Shown here: positions 49,497 to 57,879 of the stretch, in pieces | Position numbering within the stretch: the stretch's first letter is position 1 | How the letters are laid out: every line of letters starts with the position of its first letter | Source of the DNA: Glycomyces sambucus | Lineage (GTDB): Bacteria > Actinomycetota > Actinomycetes > Mycobacteriales > Micromonosporaceae | DNA length: 64,000 nt | Direction of reading: 5' to 3' | Assembly: GCF_900102815.1 (NCBI RefSeq) | Contig: NZ_FNGF01000009.1 | Coordinates: 213,725 to 277,724, forward strand | Made by a program: the position numbers and the translations under genes | The notes under the pieces: generated by a model | Databases searched by the model: none | Told to the model about the DNA's origin: nothing | What the model saw: the letters and a program-made list of their open reading frames with translations, nothing else

Positions 49497-49541
49497 CGCC
49501 CGGCGGGCCCGCGCTCAACCAAGCGCCTCGCCGGGCGTTTC
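49497..49541 (+). terminator. Terminator of leuB
   Basis: Nine-base arms CGCCCGGCG (49497-49505) and CGCCGGGCG (49529-49537) followed by TTTCTCC, 19 bases after the stop. Confidence 0.7.
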
Positions 49542-49657
49542 TCCATGTCGCGACCCTGGTCCGAGCCTGCCGCCCGACCACCTGAACGAGCGGTAAGTTA
49601 GTCGTCAGGACCAGTGACGCCAAGTACACACGACCTTGTGAATCCGAAGGACAGATC

Positions 49658-50752
49658 ATGACCACCGACGGTCTTCCCGACCTCCGGCGCGAGCCGCACC
49701 CGAACCCGACCCCGGACGCCGAGCGCGAGCGCATCCTCGCCGACCCCGTCTTCGGCACCGTGTTCACCGACCACATGTTCCAGATGACCTGGACCGAGGG
49801 CCGGGGCTGGCACGACGCCGCCCTCAAGCCCTACGGCCCCCTCACCGTCTCCCCGGCCGCCGCGGTCCTGCACTACGCCCAGGAGATCTTCGAGGGCCTC
49901 AAGGCGTACCGCCACGAGGACGGGAGCATCGGCCTGTTCCGCGCCGAGGCGAACGCGCACCGCCTCAACATCTCGGCGACCCGCATGGCCATGCCCCACC
50001 TCCCCGAGGAGTGGTTCCTCGCCTCGATCCGCGAGCTCCTTGCCGTCGACGGCGACTGGGTCCCCAGCCAGGACGAGGCCACGCTCTACCTGCGCCCGTA
50101 CATGATCGCCTCCGAGGCGTTCCTCGGCGTGCGGCCCGCGAAGGAGTACACGTACCTCCTCATCGCCTCCCCGGCCGCCGCCTACTTCAAGGGCGGGCCC
50201 AAGCCCCTGACGCTGTGGGTGTCCGACGAGTACAACCGGGCCGGCCCGGGCGGCACCGGCGCGGCCAAGGCCGGCGGGAACTACGCCGCGAGCCTCCTGC
50301 CGCAGTCCGAGGCCATCGAGCACGGCTGCGACCAGGTGATCTTCCTCGACGCCGTGGAGTACAAGTACGTCGACGAACTCGGCGGCATGAACCTGTTCTT
50401 CGTCTACGAGAACGAGCGGGTCCTGTACACCCCCGAGCTCGGCACCATCCTCGCCGGGATCACCCGCGACGCCATCATCACGCTCGCCACCGAGGCCGGC
50501 TGGGAGGTCCGCGAGTCCCGCTACGCGCTCGACCGCTGGCGCACCGACGCCGAGTCCGGGCAGCTCACCGAGGCGTTCGCGTGCGGCACGGCCGCCGTCA
50601 TCACCCCGGTCGGCACCGTCAAGGGCCGCGACGGCGCCTTCACCATCGGCGGCGGCGAGGCCGGCAAGTTCACCATGCAGCTGCGCCAGACGCTCCTCGA
50701 CCTCCAGTACGGCCGCACCGAGGACGACCACGGCTGGATCACCAAGGTCTGA
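49658..50752 (+). CDS. ilvE: Branched-chain amino acid aminotransferase
   Basis: Pyridoxal phosphate enzyme of fold type IV, 364 aa, that makes leucine, isoleucine and valine from their keto acids. The cofactor Lys204 is in GAAKAGGNYAAS. Other family motifs are EIFEGLKAYRH, YLRPYMIASE, FLDAVEYKYVDELGGMN and FACGTAAVITPVG. It is transcribed on its own after leuB's terminator. GAAGGACAG precedes the ATG. The 138-base gap after it shows nothing recognisable. Confidence 0.96.
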   Translation: MTTDGLPDLRREPHPNPTPDAERERILADPVFGTVFTDHMFQMTWTEGRGWHDAALKPYGPLTVSPAAAVLHYAQEIFEGLKAYRHEDGSIGLFRAEANAHRLNISATRMAMPHLPEEWFLASIRELLAVDGDWVPSQDEATLYLRPYMIASEAFLGVRPAKEYTYLLIASPAAAYFKGGPKPLTLWVSDEYNRAGPGGTGAAKAGGNYAASLLPQSEAIEHGCDQVIFLDAVEYKYVDELGGMNLFFVYENERVLYTPELGTILAGITRDAIITLATEAGWEVRESRYALDRWRTDAESGQLTEAFACGTAAVITPVGTVKGRDGAFTIGGGEAGKFTMQLRQTLLDLQYGRTEDDHGWITKV

Positions 50753-50890
50753 CCGGGCCGAACACCACCGCGCGGGCCCCGCGGCCGCCCACCCGGCACC
50801 GGCCCGCGTCCCGGCCGAAAACCGGACAGACAGCGGTCCCCTTCCCGTACCTTTGAACCACGTGTGTCAGGGGCTCGGGGAGGGGACGCG

Positions 50891-51484
50891 TTGGCTGAGG
50901 TCACCATTCGGCTGAACCGGCTGGGGCTGGAGCACGGCCGCATGTGGCAGGCCGTCCTCGCGGCCGTCGCCATCGCGCTGCCGGTCGCGGTGTGGCTCGG
51001 ACTCGAACGCGCCCTTGGTGACTCGGTCCAGAACATCGGTGAGGGCGACACCCTCTTCCTCCAGTCCTACCCCGTCGCCGGCGCCGGCCTCGAATACGAG
51101 CTCCCCGGCAGCGGCTGGACCAGCCCCGGCGTCCACTTCGCCGACCAGCGCCAGAACTTCGTGCTCGACCACCTGACGGCCTCCGTCGAGGTCGACTCCG
51201 GCGTCGACAGCCTCGAACGCCTCCTCGACCGCCGCGTCCAGACCGTCATCGCCCAGAACGGCTACGTGTACAACAACGTCCGCCCCTACGAGCACGCCGG
51301 GGCCGGACTCGCCGGCTACCGCGCCGACATCATCGGCATCGACAGCGCCGGCTCGATCACCGTGGTCGGCAACGACAAGGGCGCCGCCGCGATCCTCGTC
51401 CTCATCGCCCCCGGCGCCGACCCCGGCGCGAAGGACCTCGACCCCGACCCGTACGTCGCCACGTTCACGCTGGAGGGCAAGTGA
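50891..51484 (+). CDS. Single-span membrane protein of unknown function, coupled to PrsW
   Basis: 197 aa. TTG 50891 is preferred over GTG 50864 because GGGGAGGGG lies 5 bases before it. A basic N-terminus precedes one helix (about 19-38), and the remaining 155 residues should be outside the cell. They form a beta-rich domain (LFLQSYPVAGAGLEYELPGSGW, FVLDHLTASVEVDSG) with no family I recognise. The stop overlaps the PrsW-like gene's GTG by 4 bases, so the two products probably act together, perhaps as substrate or partner. Confidence 0.75.
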   Translation: MAEVTIRLNRLGLEHGRMWQAVLAAVAIALPVAVWLGLERALGDSVQNIGEGDTLFLQSYPVAGAGLEYELPGSGWTSPGVHFADQRQNFVLDHLTASVEVDSGVDSLERLLDRRVQTVIAQNGYVYNNVRPYEHAGAGLAGYRADIIGIDSAGSITVVGNDKGAAAILVLIAPGADPGAKDLDPDPYVATFTLEGK

Positions 51485-52671
51485 CCGTCCGCACCGAGCG
51501 CATCGTCGTCGAGAGCCAGGGCGCGTTCATCCGCATCCGCCGCCCCGCCTACTGGCTGTTCGTCGCCTGCCTCGTCTACGGCCTGCTCGAACTCGGCCGC
51601 GTCTTCTCACCCGACTACGGCGACATCGCGACCGCCCTGTGGGCCTCCATCGCGGTCAACGCCGTGCTCGCGGTCGTGTTCCTCCAGATCCTCTCCCGCC
51701 TGGACCTCTTCGAGCGCGAACCTCCCACGGTTCGTGCCGCCGCGATGGCCTGGGGCGGCATCGTCGCCGTCGCGCTCTCCATGCTCGCCAACAACGCCGC
51801 GCTCGTGGTCCTCGCCGAACTCGCCGACGCCAAATGGGCCCGCACGTGGGGGCCCGCGATCATCGGCCCGGTCAACGAGGAGTGGCTCAAGGCCCTCGGG
51901 GTCGTCATGCTCGTCCTCATCGTCCGCGAGCACTTCGACCGCTCCATCGACGGCCTCATCTACGGCGCGCTCGTGGGCCTGGGCTTCCAGATCGTCGAGA
52001 ACCTCACGTACGCGGTGAACTTCGCGGCCCTGAACCCCAACTCCGACATGGCCGGGGCCCTCACCGTCACGTTCACGCGCGTGCTCGTCGCCGGCCCGTT
52101 CTCGCACCCGCTCTACACCGGCGCGGCCGGGCTCGGCATCGCGTTCTTCGTGACCCAGACCCGCCGCCGCCTCGGCACCCGCCTCGGGGTCATGATCGGC
52201 CTGTTCGCGCTGGCCCTGGGCATGCACGGCCTGTGGAACCTGCCGATGCCCGACGCGTTCCCGGCCGGGCTGCGCATCCCGCTCACCTACGGCAAGGGCC
52301 TCATCATCCTGGGCCTGTTCATCGTCCTGTACCGCTTCGCGGCCCGCGCCGAGTGGCGCTGGTTCGTCACCACCATGTCCGACGAGGACGAAGCGGTCAT
52401 CACCACCGACGACCTCACCGAGATGCGCTCGCTGCGCTCGCGGCGCCGGGCCCGCAAGCGGGCCGAGAAGCGCTGGGGCAAGGACGCCTCGGCGCTCCTG
52501 CGCCAGCTCCAGCGCGAACTCGTCAACCTCGCCACGCTCGTCGCCCGCGACCAGCGCCGCGGCGAGGACCGGCCCGACAGCCCCGACGTGGCGGCCGTCA
52601 AGCGCAACATCACCGCGATCAGGACCGAGCTCGACCAGAAGAAGGGCGCCGCGAGCGCGAAGAAGTCCTGA
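51481..52671 (+). CDS. PrsW-family intramembrane metalloprotease-like protein
   Basis: 396 aa with about eight helices. The PrsW/CPBP-like motifs are present: IIGPVNEEWLKALG (paired Glu), the helix SIDGLIYGALVGLGFQIVENLTY (Glu and Asn), SHPLYTGAAGLGIAFF (His) and LGMHGLWN (His). In Bacillus PrsW cleaves the anti-sigma factor RsiW; whether this homologue cuts a regulator is unknown. A charged cytoplasmic C-terminal tail of about 90 residues is extra. GTG 51481 overlaps the previous gene's stop (GTGA). Confidence 0.88.
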   Translation: MTVRTERIVVESQGAFIRIRRPAYWLFVACLVYGLLELGRVFSPDYGDIATALWASIAVNAVLAVVFLQILSRLDLFEREPPTVRAAAMAWGGIVAVALSMLANNAALVVLAELADAKWARTWGPAIIGPVNEEWLKALGVVMLVLIVREHFDRSIDGLIYGALVGLGFQIVENLTYAVNFAALNPNSDMAGALTVTFTRVLVAGPFSHPLYTGAAGLGIAFFVTQTRRRLGTRLGVMIGLFALALGMHGLWNLPMPDAFPAGLRIPLTYGKGLIILGLFIVLYRFAARAEWRWFVTTMSDEDEAVITTDDLTEMRSLRSRRRARKRAEKRWGKDASALLRQLQRELVNLATLVARDQRRGEDRPDSPDVAAVKRNITAIRTELDQKKGAASAKKS

Positions 52672-52690
52672 GCGGCCCTGGGCCAATGAC

Positions 52691-53425
52691 CTAGCCGCCG
52701 ACCGGGCCCTTGCGCGGCACCGGCGGGAACGCCGTCCGCGGCGCCTGCTGGGCCTGGCCGCTCGCCGACTCGCTCGGAGCCTCCGTCGCGGACTCGGCGG
52801 CCGACTCGGTCGGGGCCTCCGTGGGCGCCTCGGTCGGCGCCGCCGTCGCGGACACCGACTCGCTCGCGGTCGGCTCCTCGGTCGGGGCGTCCGTGGTCGG
52901 CTCCTGCGTGGGCTCCTCGGTGGTCGGCTGCTCCGTGGGCTCCCCGGTCGGCTCCTCCGTGGCCGGCGGGTCGGTCGGGCTCTCCTCCTCGGTCGGCACG
53001 GCCGTGTCGTCGCCGCCGCCGATCGGCACCAGGTCCGGGTCGCGCCCGTTGCCCGTGCCGGCGCCGGTCCCGCGGTCCTGCGAGGCCGTCCCGGCGGGCG
53101 GCCCGTCCGCCTCGGGCTCGGCGCCGTCGCCGCCGCGCGGGGCCTCCGGCGAGGCCGTCTCGCCCGCCTCGGCGTCCTGCCCGGTCGTGTCCGCGCCCAG
53201 GCCGAACCAGCCCTCGATGATGTCCGCGTCGTCGCCCCCGCCCATCCCGGGCAGGCCCGGGACCGGCTCGCCGCGCACCAGCGCGCCCGTGACCATCACC
53301 CCGCCCGCGACCGTCGCGACCGCGATCACCCCGATCCGCCGGAACCGCTTCGAGCGGCGCAGGTCGTATCCGAGCGAGCGCACCGCACCCGAGGTCTCGC
53401 GCCTGATGGCACCGAAGATTCCCAC
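52691..53425 (-). CDS. Single-span protein with long Thr/Glu/Pro/Ser stalk
   Basis: 244 aa starting at GTG 53425. A basic N-terminus (RRSKRFRRIG) and one helix (about 31-50) are followed by an outside region that is almost all low complexity: first Gly/Asp, then EEPT, TEAPTE and SAAESATEAP repeats. It ends in RTAFPPVPRKGPVGG. No enzymatic domain is seen. Such stalks are often O-glycosylated in actinobacteria. It is convergent with the PrsW-like gene, only 19 bases away. Function unknown. Confidence 0.75.
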   Translation of the reverse strand: MGIFGAIRRETSGAVRSLGYDLRRSKRFRRIGVIAVATVAGGVMVTGALVRGEPVPGLPGMGGGDDADIIEGWFGLGADTTGQDAEAGETASPEAPRGGDGAEPEADGPPAGTASQDRGTGAGTGNGRDPDLVPIGGGDDTAVPTEEESPTDPPATEEPTGEPTEQPTTEEPTQEPTTDAPTEEPTASESVSATAAPTEAPTEAPTESAAESATEAPSESASGQAQQAPRTAFPPVPRKGPVGG

Positions 53426-53519
53426 CTGTCCCCACCGTCCGTTCGTGATCCGTCACCGGGACTAACGAGGGAGGCGGGACCGGGTTACCGACAGGTCACC
53501 CGTGCGGGGGTCATGCGAA

Positions 53520-53539
53520 GACCCGAATCCTTTCGGGTC
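53520..53539 (-). terminator. Probable terminator of the polyprenyl synthase gene
   Basis: Eight-base perfect arms GACCCGAA (53520-53527) and TTCGGGTC (53532-53539), 9 bases beyond the minus-strand stop. Confidence 0.5.
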
Positions 53540-53548
53540 GCCCGCGCC

Positions 53549-54601
53549 TCAGAAGTCCCGCTTGACGGCCTTCACCAGCAGACCCGCGAAGACCTCCAGG
53601 GCCGCCGGGTCCACGTCCGCGCGCGACGCCTCCAGCGCCGCCCCGGCCTCGGCCGCCAGCGCCTCGATCCGCTGCTCGGTGTCGGCCAGCGCCCCGGTGT
53701 CCATGAGGACCGCCCGCAGCCGCGCCACGCCCTCGGCGTCCAGGCCCGGGTCGCCCAGGCTCGCGTCCAGGGCCGCGGCCTGGGCCGCGTCGGCCGCCGC
53801 GGAGGCCCGCGCGACCAGGAACGTGTGCTTGCCCTCGCGCAGGTCGTCCCCGGCGGGCTTGCCGGTCTGCGCCGGGTCGCCGAACACGCCGAGCACGTCG
53901 TCGCGGAGCTGGAACGCCTCGCCCAGCGGCAGCCCGATCGCCGAGTAGTGCCCGCGCACCCGCTCGTCCGCGCCCGCCAGCGACGCGCCGATGAGCAGCG
54001 GCCGCTCGATCGTGTACTTCGCGGACTTGTACCGGGCCACCTTCGCGGCGGTCGCCTCCGAGACGTCCCGGCGCACCTCGGACAGGACGTCCAGGTACTG
54101 CCCGGCGCTCACCTCGGTCCGCATCAAGTCGAAGTCGCCCCGGGCCGCGGCGACCTTCGCGAACGGCATCCCGGCCGCGCAGAACAGCTCGTCCGACCAG
54201 GCCAGGCACAGGTCCCCGAGGAGGATCGCGGCCGCGGCCCCGAACTCGCCGGGCCGCCCCGACCAGCCCTCGGACTCGTGCAGGGACGCGAACCGCCGGT
54301 GCACCGCGGGCGCGCCGCGCCGCGTGTCCGAGCCGTCGATGAGGTCGTCGTGCATGAGCGCCGACGCCTGGAGCAGCTCCAGCGACGACACGCACGCGAC
54401 CAGCTCGTCCGAGTCCTCCAGCCCCGCCCCGCGCGCGCCCCAGTACGCGAACGCCGGGCGCAGGCGCTTGCCGCCGCCGAGCACGAAGTCGCGCACCGCG
54501 TCGGCGTAGGCGCCGAGCCGTTCGTCGATGCCGCAGAGGACCGCGGCCTGCCGGTCCAGGAAGGCCGCCAGGGCCGCGTCGACGCGCTCGTTGAGCTCCA
54601 C
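53549..54601 (-). CDS. Polyprenyl (farnesyl/geranylgeranyl) diphosphate synthase
   Basis: Chain-elongating isoprenyl synthase of 350 aa. The first Asp-rich motif is HDDLIDGSDTRRG and the second is RDDVLGVFGDP, the lysine after GGGKRLRP binds the diphosphate, and GQYLD is present. The GTG at 54601 (MELNERVDAAL) gives a normal length. The gene is divergent from metF with a 96-base gap, an order also seen in mycobacteria (idsA2 and Rv2172c). Chain length cannot be read reliably from sequence. Confidence 0.92.
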   Translation of the reverse strand: MELNERVDAALAAFLDRQAAVLCGIDERLGAYADAVRDFVLGGGKRLRPAFAYWGARGAGLEDSDELVACVSSLELLQASALMHDDLIDGSDTRRGAPAVHRRFASLHESEGWSGRPGEFGAAAAILLGDLCLAWSDELFCAAGMPFAKVAAARGDFDLMRTEVSAGQYLDVLSEVRRDVSEATAAKVARYKSAKYTIERPLLIGASLAGADERVRGHYSAIGLPLGEAFQLRDDVLGVFGDPAQTGKPAGDDLREGKHTFLVARASAAADAAQAAALDASLGDPGLDAEGVARLRAVLMDTGALADTEQRIEALAAEAGAALEASRADVDPAALEVFAGLLVKAVKRDF

Positions 54602-54697
54602 GCCCCGAACGCTAGACGAGCTGCGGCGCGTCCCACCTGTTGGGTGTCCTCGAGTGCAGGTCAGCACACGTGTACCAGGACGGTTACCGTTGAGCGC

Positions 54698-55603
54698 ATG
54701 ACACTCGGGACGCCCAGCGTGATGCCGGTCAAGGCCGCCAAGATCGGCGACCTCCTGCGCACCGGCGAGCCCAAGTTCTCCTTCGAGCTGTTCCCCCCGC
54801 GCGACGAGCGGGCCGACGGCGTCCTGTGGCGGACCATCCGCGACCTGGAGCGCCTCGGGGCCGACTACGTCTCCGTCACCTACGGCGCGGGCGGCTCGAC
54901 CAGGCAGAAGACCGTCGAGACCACCAACCTCGTCAACGCCGAGACCACGCTGCTCACCATGGCCCACTGCACCGCCGTGGACCACTCCGTGGCCGAGCTG
55001 CGCAACCTCATCGGCCACTTCGCGAACGTCGGCGTGCGCAACATCCTCGCCGTGCGCGGCGACCCGCCCGGGAACCCCCGCGCCGAGTGGGTGCAGCACC
55101 CCGAGGGCATCCTCCACGCCCGCGAGCTCGTCGAGCTCATCAAGGAGTCCGGGGACTTCAGCGTCGGCGTCGCCGCGTTCCCCGACGGCCACCCGCGCGA
55201 CGTCGACTGGGACACCGGGGTGCGCTACTTCGTGGAGAAGTGCCGCGCCGGCGCCGACTTCGCGATCACGCAGATCTTCTACGGCGTCGAGGACTACTTG
55301 CGCCTGCGCGACGCCGCCGCGAAGGCCGGATGCGACCTGCCGATCGTCCCCGGCATCATGCCGATCACCAACATCAGGCAGATCGAGCGGTTCGCGGTCC
55401 TCACCGGCATGGACTTCCCGTCCGCGCTGGCCGACCGCCTCCACGCCGTCGGCGACGACCGGGACGCGATCCGCGACATCGGCGTGGAGGTCGCCACCGA
55501 CATCGGCTCGCGGCTCCTCGCCGAGGGCGCCCCCGGGCTGCACTTCACCACCCTGAACCACTCGCGCTCGACGCGCCGCGTCTGGCAGAACCTGCGCCCG
55601 TAG
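54698..55603 (+). CDS. metF: 5,10-methylenetetrahydrofolate reductase
   Basis: Flavoprotein of 301 aa that makes 5-methyl-THF for methionine synthesis. FAD/folate-binding motifs are FSFELFPPRDE (catalytic Glu), YVSVTYGAGGST, NILAVRGDPP, FAITQIFYG and IVPGIMPITN. ATG 54698 gives MTLGTPSV. No ribosome site is clear. It faces away from the polyprenyl synthase gene and is followed by a short tandem repeat. Confidence 0.95.
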   Translation: MTLGTPSVMPVKAAKIGDLLRTGEPKFSFELFPPRDERADGVLWRTIRDLERLGADYVSVTYGAGGSTRQKTVETTNLVNAETTLLTMAHCTAVDHSVAELRNLIGHFANVGVRNILAVRGDPPGNPRAEWVQHPEGILHARELVELIKESGDFSVGVAAFPDGHPRDVDWDTGVRYFVEKCRAGADFAITQIFYGVEDYLRLRDAAAKAGCDLPIVPGIMPITNIRQIERFAVLTGMDFPSALADRLHAVGDDRDAIRDIGVEVATDIGSRLLAEGAPGLHFTTLNHSRSTRRVWQNLRP

Positions 55604-55641
55604 GGAACCGGGACCGCGGGCCCGACCGCCAGGCACCTGAC

Positions 55642-55706
55642 TGCGCCACCGGACCGTGCCACCAAACCGCGCCGCCATACCGTGCCGCCAGACCGTGCCA
55701 CCTGCC
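55642..55706. repeat. Five tandem copies of a 13-bp repeat after metF
   Basis: Units at 55642, 55655, 55668, 55681 and 55694 with consensus CGTGCCRCCNNAC. Overlapping units produce CCACCGGACCGTGC, the same core as in the 17-bp repeats at 34751-34835. Confidence 0.8.
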
Positions 55707-55713
55707 CGAGGGA

Positions 55714-55741
55714 TTGCGGTCACCCCGGCAACACGTAGAGT
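55714..55741 (+). promoter_or_regulatory. Candidate promoter giving a leaderless transcript
   Basis: TTGCGG (55714-55719) and TAGAGT (55736-55741) with a 16-base spacer. The ATG of the next gene (55750) lies 9 bases past the -10, so the message would be leaderless or nearly so. Confidence 0.5.
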
Positions 55742-55749
55742 CCTCTACT

Positions 55750-56409
55750 ATGTCCGATGCTGCGAATTCACGCGTGATGCCGTCTGCTACAACAGGACCC
55801 ATGCGCACCCGAGTGCCCGCCGACTCCCTCGTAGGCCGGGTCATCCTCTCCACGCGGTTCAAGCCCGGCGCTGTCGTCGGCGTCGGCCTCGCCGCCAGCC
55901 TCTTCGTGCCCTTCTGCGTCCTCGCCGGCGGGCCGGTCGTCCTCGTCTCCCTGCCGCTCATCGCGGTCACGGCGATGTGCGACGCCTCCTACACCCTCCT
56001 CGCCGCCCGCTCCACCAGCCTCTCCCGGCGCCTCCTGGTCCTCGAACCCCTCGCCGCCCGCCTCGCCGAGGCCTCCTGGCTCCTCGCCCTGTGGTTCCTC
56101 GGCGCCCCCGGCTGGGCCGTCGCCGTCACCGGCGCCCTGTGCTGGATGTACGTCCTCACCCGCCTGCGCGCCCGCCAAGTGGGCCTCAACGACCTCGGCA
56201 TGGTCACCCTCGGCGAGCGATCGGTCCGCGAGGTCGTCGTCGCCGTCGGCTTCGGGGCCTGCGGCGTCATCGCCGTCGCGGGCGGCGGCCAGTACGCCGC
56301 CTGGTCCGAGGGCGTCGTCACCATCACCATCACCGCCTGGATGCTCATGGCCGCCCTCGGCCTGCTCCAGCTCGTCATCGTGGTCGCCGCCGCCCTGCGC
56401 AACGACTGA
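55750..56409 (+). CDS. Five-helix membrane protein of unknown function
   Basis: 219 aa with about five hydrophobic segments. A conserved-looking cytoplasmic loop reads TRLRARQVGLNDLGMVTLGERSVREV. ATG 55750 fits a leaderless start; ATG 55801 is an alternative. The loop pattern is reminiscent of CDP-alcohol phosphatidyltransferase-like membrane proteins, but the catalytic DG...AR...G...D signature is absent, so I do not assign it. It is followed after 37 bases by a TPR gene. Confidence 0.75.
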   Translation: MSDAANSRVMPSATTGPMRTRVPADSLVGRVILSTRFKPGAVVGVGLAASLFVPFCVLAGGPVVLVSLPLIAVTAMCDASYTLLAARSTSLSRRLLVLEPLAARLAEASWLLALWFLGAPGWAVAVTGALCWMYVLTRLRARQVGLNDLGMVTLGERSVREVVVAVGFGACGVIAVAGGGQYAAWSEGVVTITITAWMLMAALGLLQLVIVVAAALRND

Positions 56410-56446
56410 CCGGAATACGCCCGGGCCCGGCGCTGTTGAGGGCGGC

Positions 56447-56827
56447 ATGCGCTACGACGACATCACCGACGACCAGATCGCCGCCTTCATCGACTCCGAC
56501 GCCCGCGGGCGCCAGGTCCCCGAGGAGACCCAGCGCCTGCGCGACGCCGAGGAGATGCTCGCCGCCAAGGACCCGCACGCGGCTCTGAAGTTCCTGGAGC
56601 CGCTGCTGCGCGACCACCCCGACCACCCGGACGTCATGCTCATGGCCGCGCGCGCCTACTTCAAGTCCGCGCAGCTCAACAAGGCGCTGGCGCTCACCGA
56701 GAAGATCGTCGAGGACAACCCGGCGGACTTCTACGCCCGCCTGCTCCTGGGCCGGACGCTCCAGCGCCTGGGCCGCCACGACGAGGCCCGCGGGCACCTG
56801 CGCCTGGTCGACGAGGTCACCGAGTAG
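56447..56827 (+). CDS. Small tetratricopeptide repeat protein
   Basis: 126 aa. After a polar N-terminus come about two and a half TPR units (DPHAALKFLEPLLRDHPDHPDV, QLNKALALTEKIVEDNPAD, RLLLGRTLQRLGRHDEA). It is probably a protein-interaction scaffold in the cytoplasm. The 37-base gap to the membrane protein gene suggests co-transcription. Two hairpin terminators follow. Confidence 0.85.
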   Translation: MRYDDITDDQIAAFIDSDARGRQVPEETQRLRDAEEMLAAKDPHAALKFLEPLLRDHPDHPDVMLMAARAYFKSAQLNKALALTEKIVEDNPADFYARLLLGRTLQRLGRHDEARGHLRLVDEVTE

Positions 56828-56834
56828 CCGCCCC

Positions 56835-56862
56835 CACGGGCGGCGAAGCGCGGCCGCCCGTG
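56835..56862 (+). terminator. Hairpin 1 after the TPR gene
   Basis: Perfect 10-bp arms CACGGGCGGC (56835-56844) and GCCGCCCGTG (56853-56862), 7 bases past the stop. Confidence 0.6.
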
Positions 56863-56899
56863 CAGGTGCGTTCGAACACCGCATGAAGCGGAAGCGAAG

Positions 56900-56937
56900 G
56901 GGAAGGGTCGCGAGCCTCCGGGCTCGCGGCCCTTTCC
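56900..56937 (+). terminator. Hairpin 2 after the TPR gene
   Basis: Long near-perfect stem around a TCCG tetraloop (56917-56920; inner arms CGCGAGCC and GGCTCGCG), ending CCCTTTCCC. Probably the main terminator. Confidence 0.75.
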
Positions 56938-57047
56938 CATTGCTGCGCAAGGATTCCGCTGTCGGATGGGCGACACTCCGTAGTGAATCGCTGATCGTGC
57001 GCGAAGTTGGGGGTTGGAAATGTCGTACCCCTGTGGTTCCATGTTTC

Positions 57048-57063
57048 TCGAACGCAAGTTCGA
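57048..57063 (+). promoter_or_regulatory. LexA (SOS) box before the HEPN gene
   Basis: TCGAACGCAAGTTCGA matches the mycobacterial LexA site TCGAAC-N4-GTTCGA with no mismatch. It ends 19 bases before the start codon and just upstream of the AAGGAGG ribosome site, so LexA bound here would block transcription of the HEPN gene. Confidence 0.9.
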
Positions 57064-57082
57064 ACAGGTTAAGGAGGCCACC

Positions 57083-57631
57083 ATGGCTGCTTCCCGACCC
57101 GGAGCCACCCGATCGACTTCGAGCGTGTCGACTTCAACCGCGCCATCTTCAACCCTGTCGACCGCCGGAACCGGCTCGCCCCGACTCGTGCAGGCCGGCA
57201 CCGTCTCGAACTCACGGCTGCGCATCCCCGCCGACCAGCTGCCCAACCGCTCACCGCTGCAACTGCTCGCCACCGCCCGCGCCGACCTCGACGACGCCGC
57301 CGAGCGCGTGCGCCCCGGCGAGCGCTACGCCGAGGCCCACATGGCCGCCCTCAGAGTCGCCGTCGCCGTCCTCGCGGTGCGCGCCGGCGACGCCACCGGC
57401 AGGCGCCGCCCCGGCCGCCCGTCGAGCACCTGGGAGCTCCTGCGCAACGTCGCGCCGGAACTGGAGGAGTGGGCCTCCCACTTCGCCCGCACCGCCCGCA
57501 AGCGGGTGCTCGCCCAAGCGGGCATCCCCGACATCGTCACGGTGGAGGAGGCGGACTCCATCGTCGCCGACGCCCGCCGCTTCCTCGACGTGGTCGTCAG
57601 ACTGCTCGGATTCAGCGCGCTCGCGCGCTGA
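57083..57631 (+). CDS. SAV_6107-type HEPN domain protein, SOS-controlled
   Basis: 182 aa. ATG 57083 has AAGGAGG upstream, so the earlier in-frame start is rejected. A Ser/Thr-rich N-terminus (about 1-45) leads into an all-helical domain (SPLQLLATARADLDDAAERV, RYAEAHMAALRVAVAVLAVR, RPSSTWELLRNVAPELEEWA) that fits the SAV_6107 HEPN family of actinobacteria. HEPN folds often are RNases, but the typical RxxxxH is not obvious. Relatives lie near dnaE2-type mutagenesis genes in streptomycetes; here it is alone. The perfect LexA box predicts induction by DNA damage. Confidence 0.85.
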   Translation: MAASRPGATRSTSSVSTSTAPSSTLSTAGTGSPRLVQAGTVSNSRLRIPADQLPNRSPLQLLATARADLDDAAERVRPGERYAEAHMAALRVAVAVLAVRAGDATGRRRPGRPSSTWELLRNVAPELEEWASHFARTARKRVLAQAGIPDIVTVEEADSIVADARRFLDVVVRLLGFSALAR

Positions 57632-57879
57632 ACTCCGGGCGGTCGCGGCGAGACGGACCCTCCGTCCTCCCGCCCGGACGGGCCCGCTGACGGCCCGCTC
57701 CGCCGGGTGACCCCCGCCGTGCCTCGCGATACGCGCGCGCTTTCGCAACCCCCGCGGTTATACGATTGTCGCCAGCCCCGCCGACCGGCCACCGGTCGCC
57801 GGCGCGGCGCCGTGACAGATCGCCCCAGGCCCGCCTTCGGACGCGGTCCGGGTCTCCACAGCCAGGGAGTTTTGAACCC

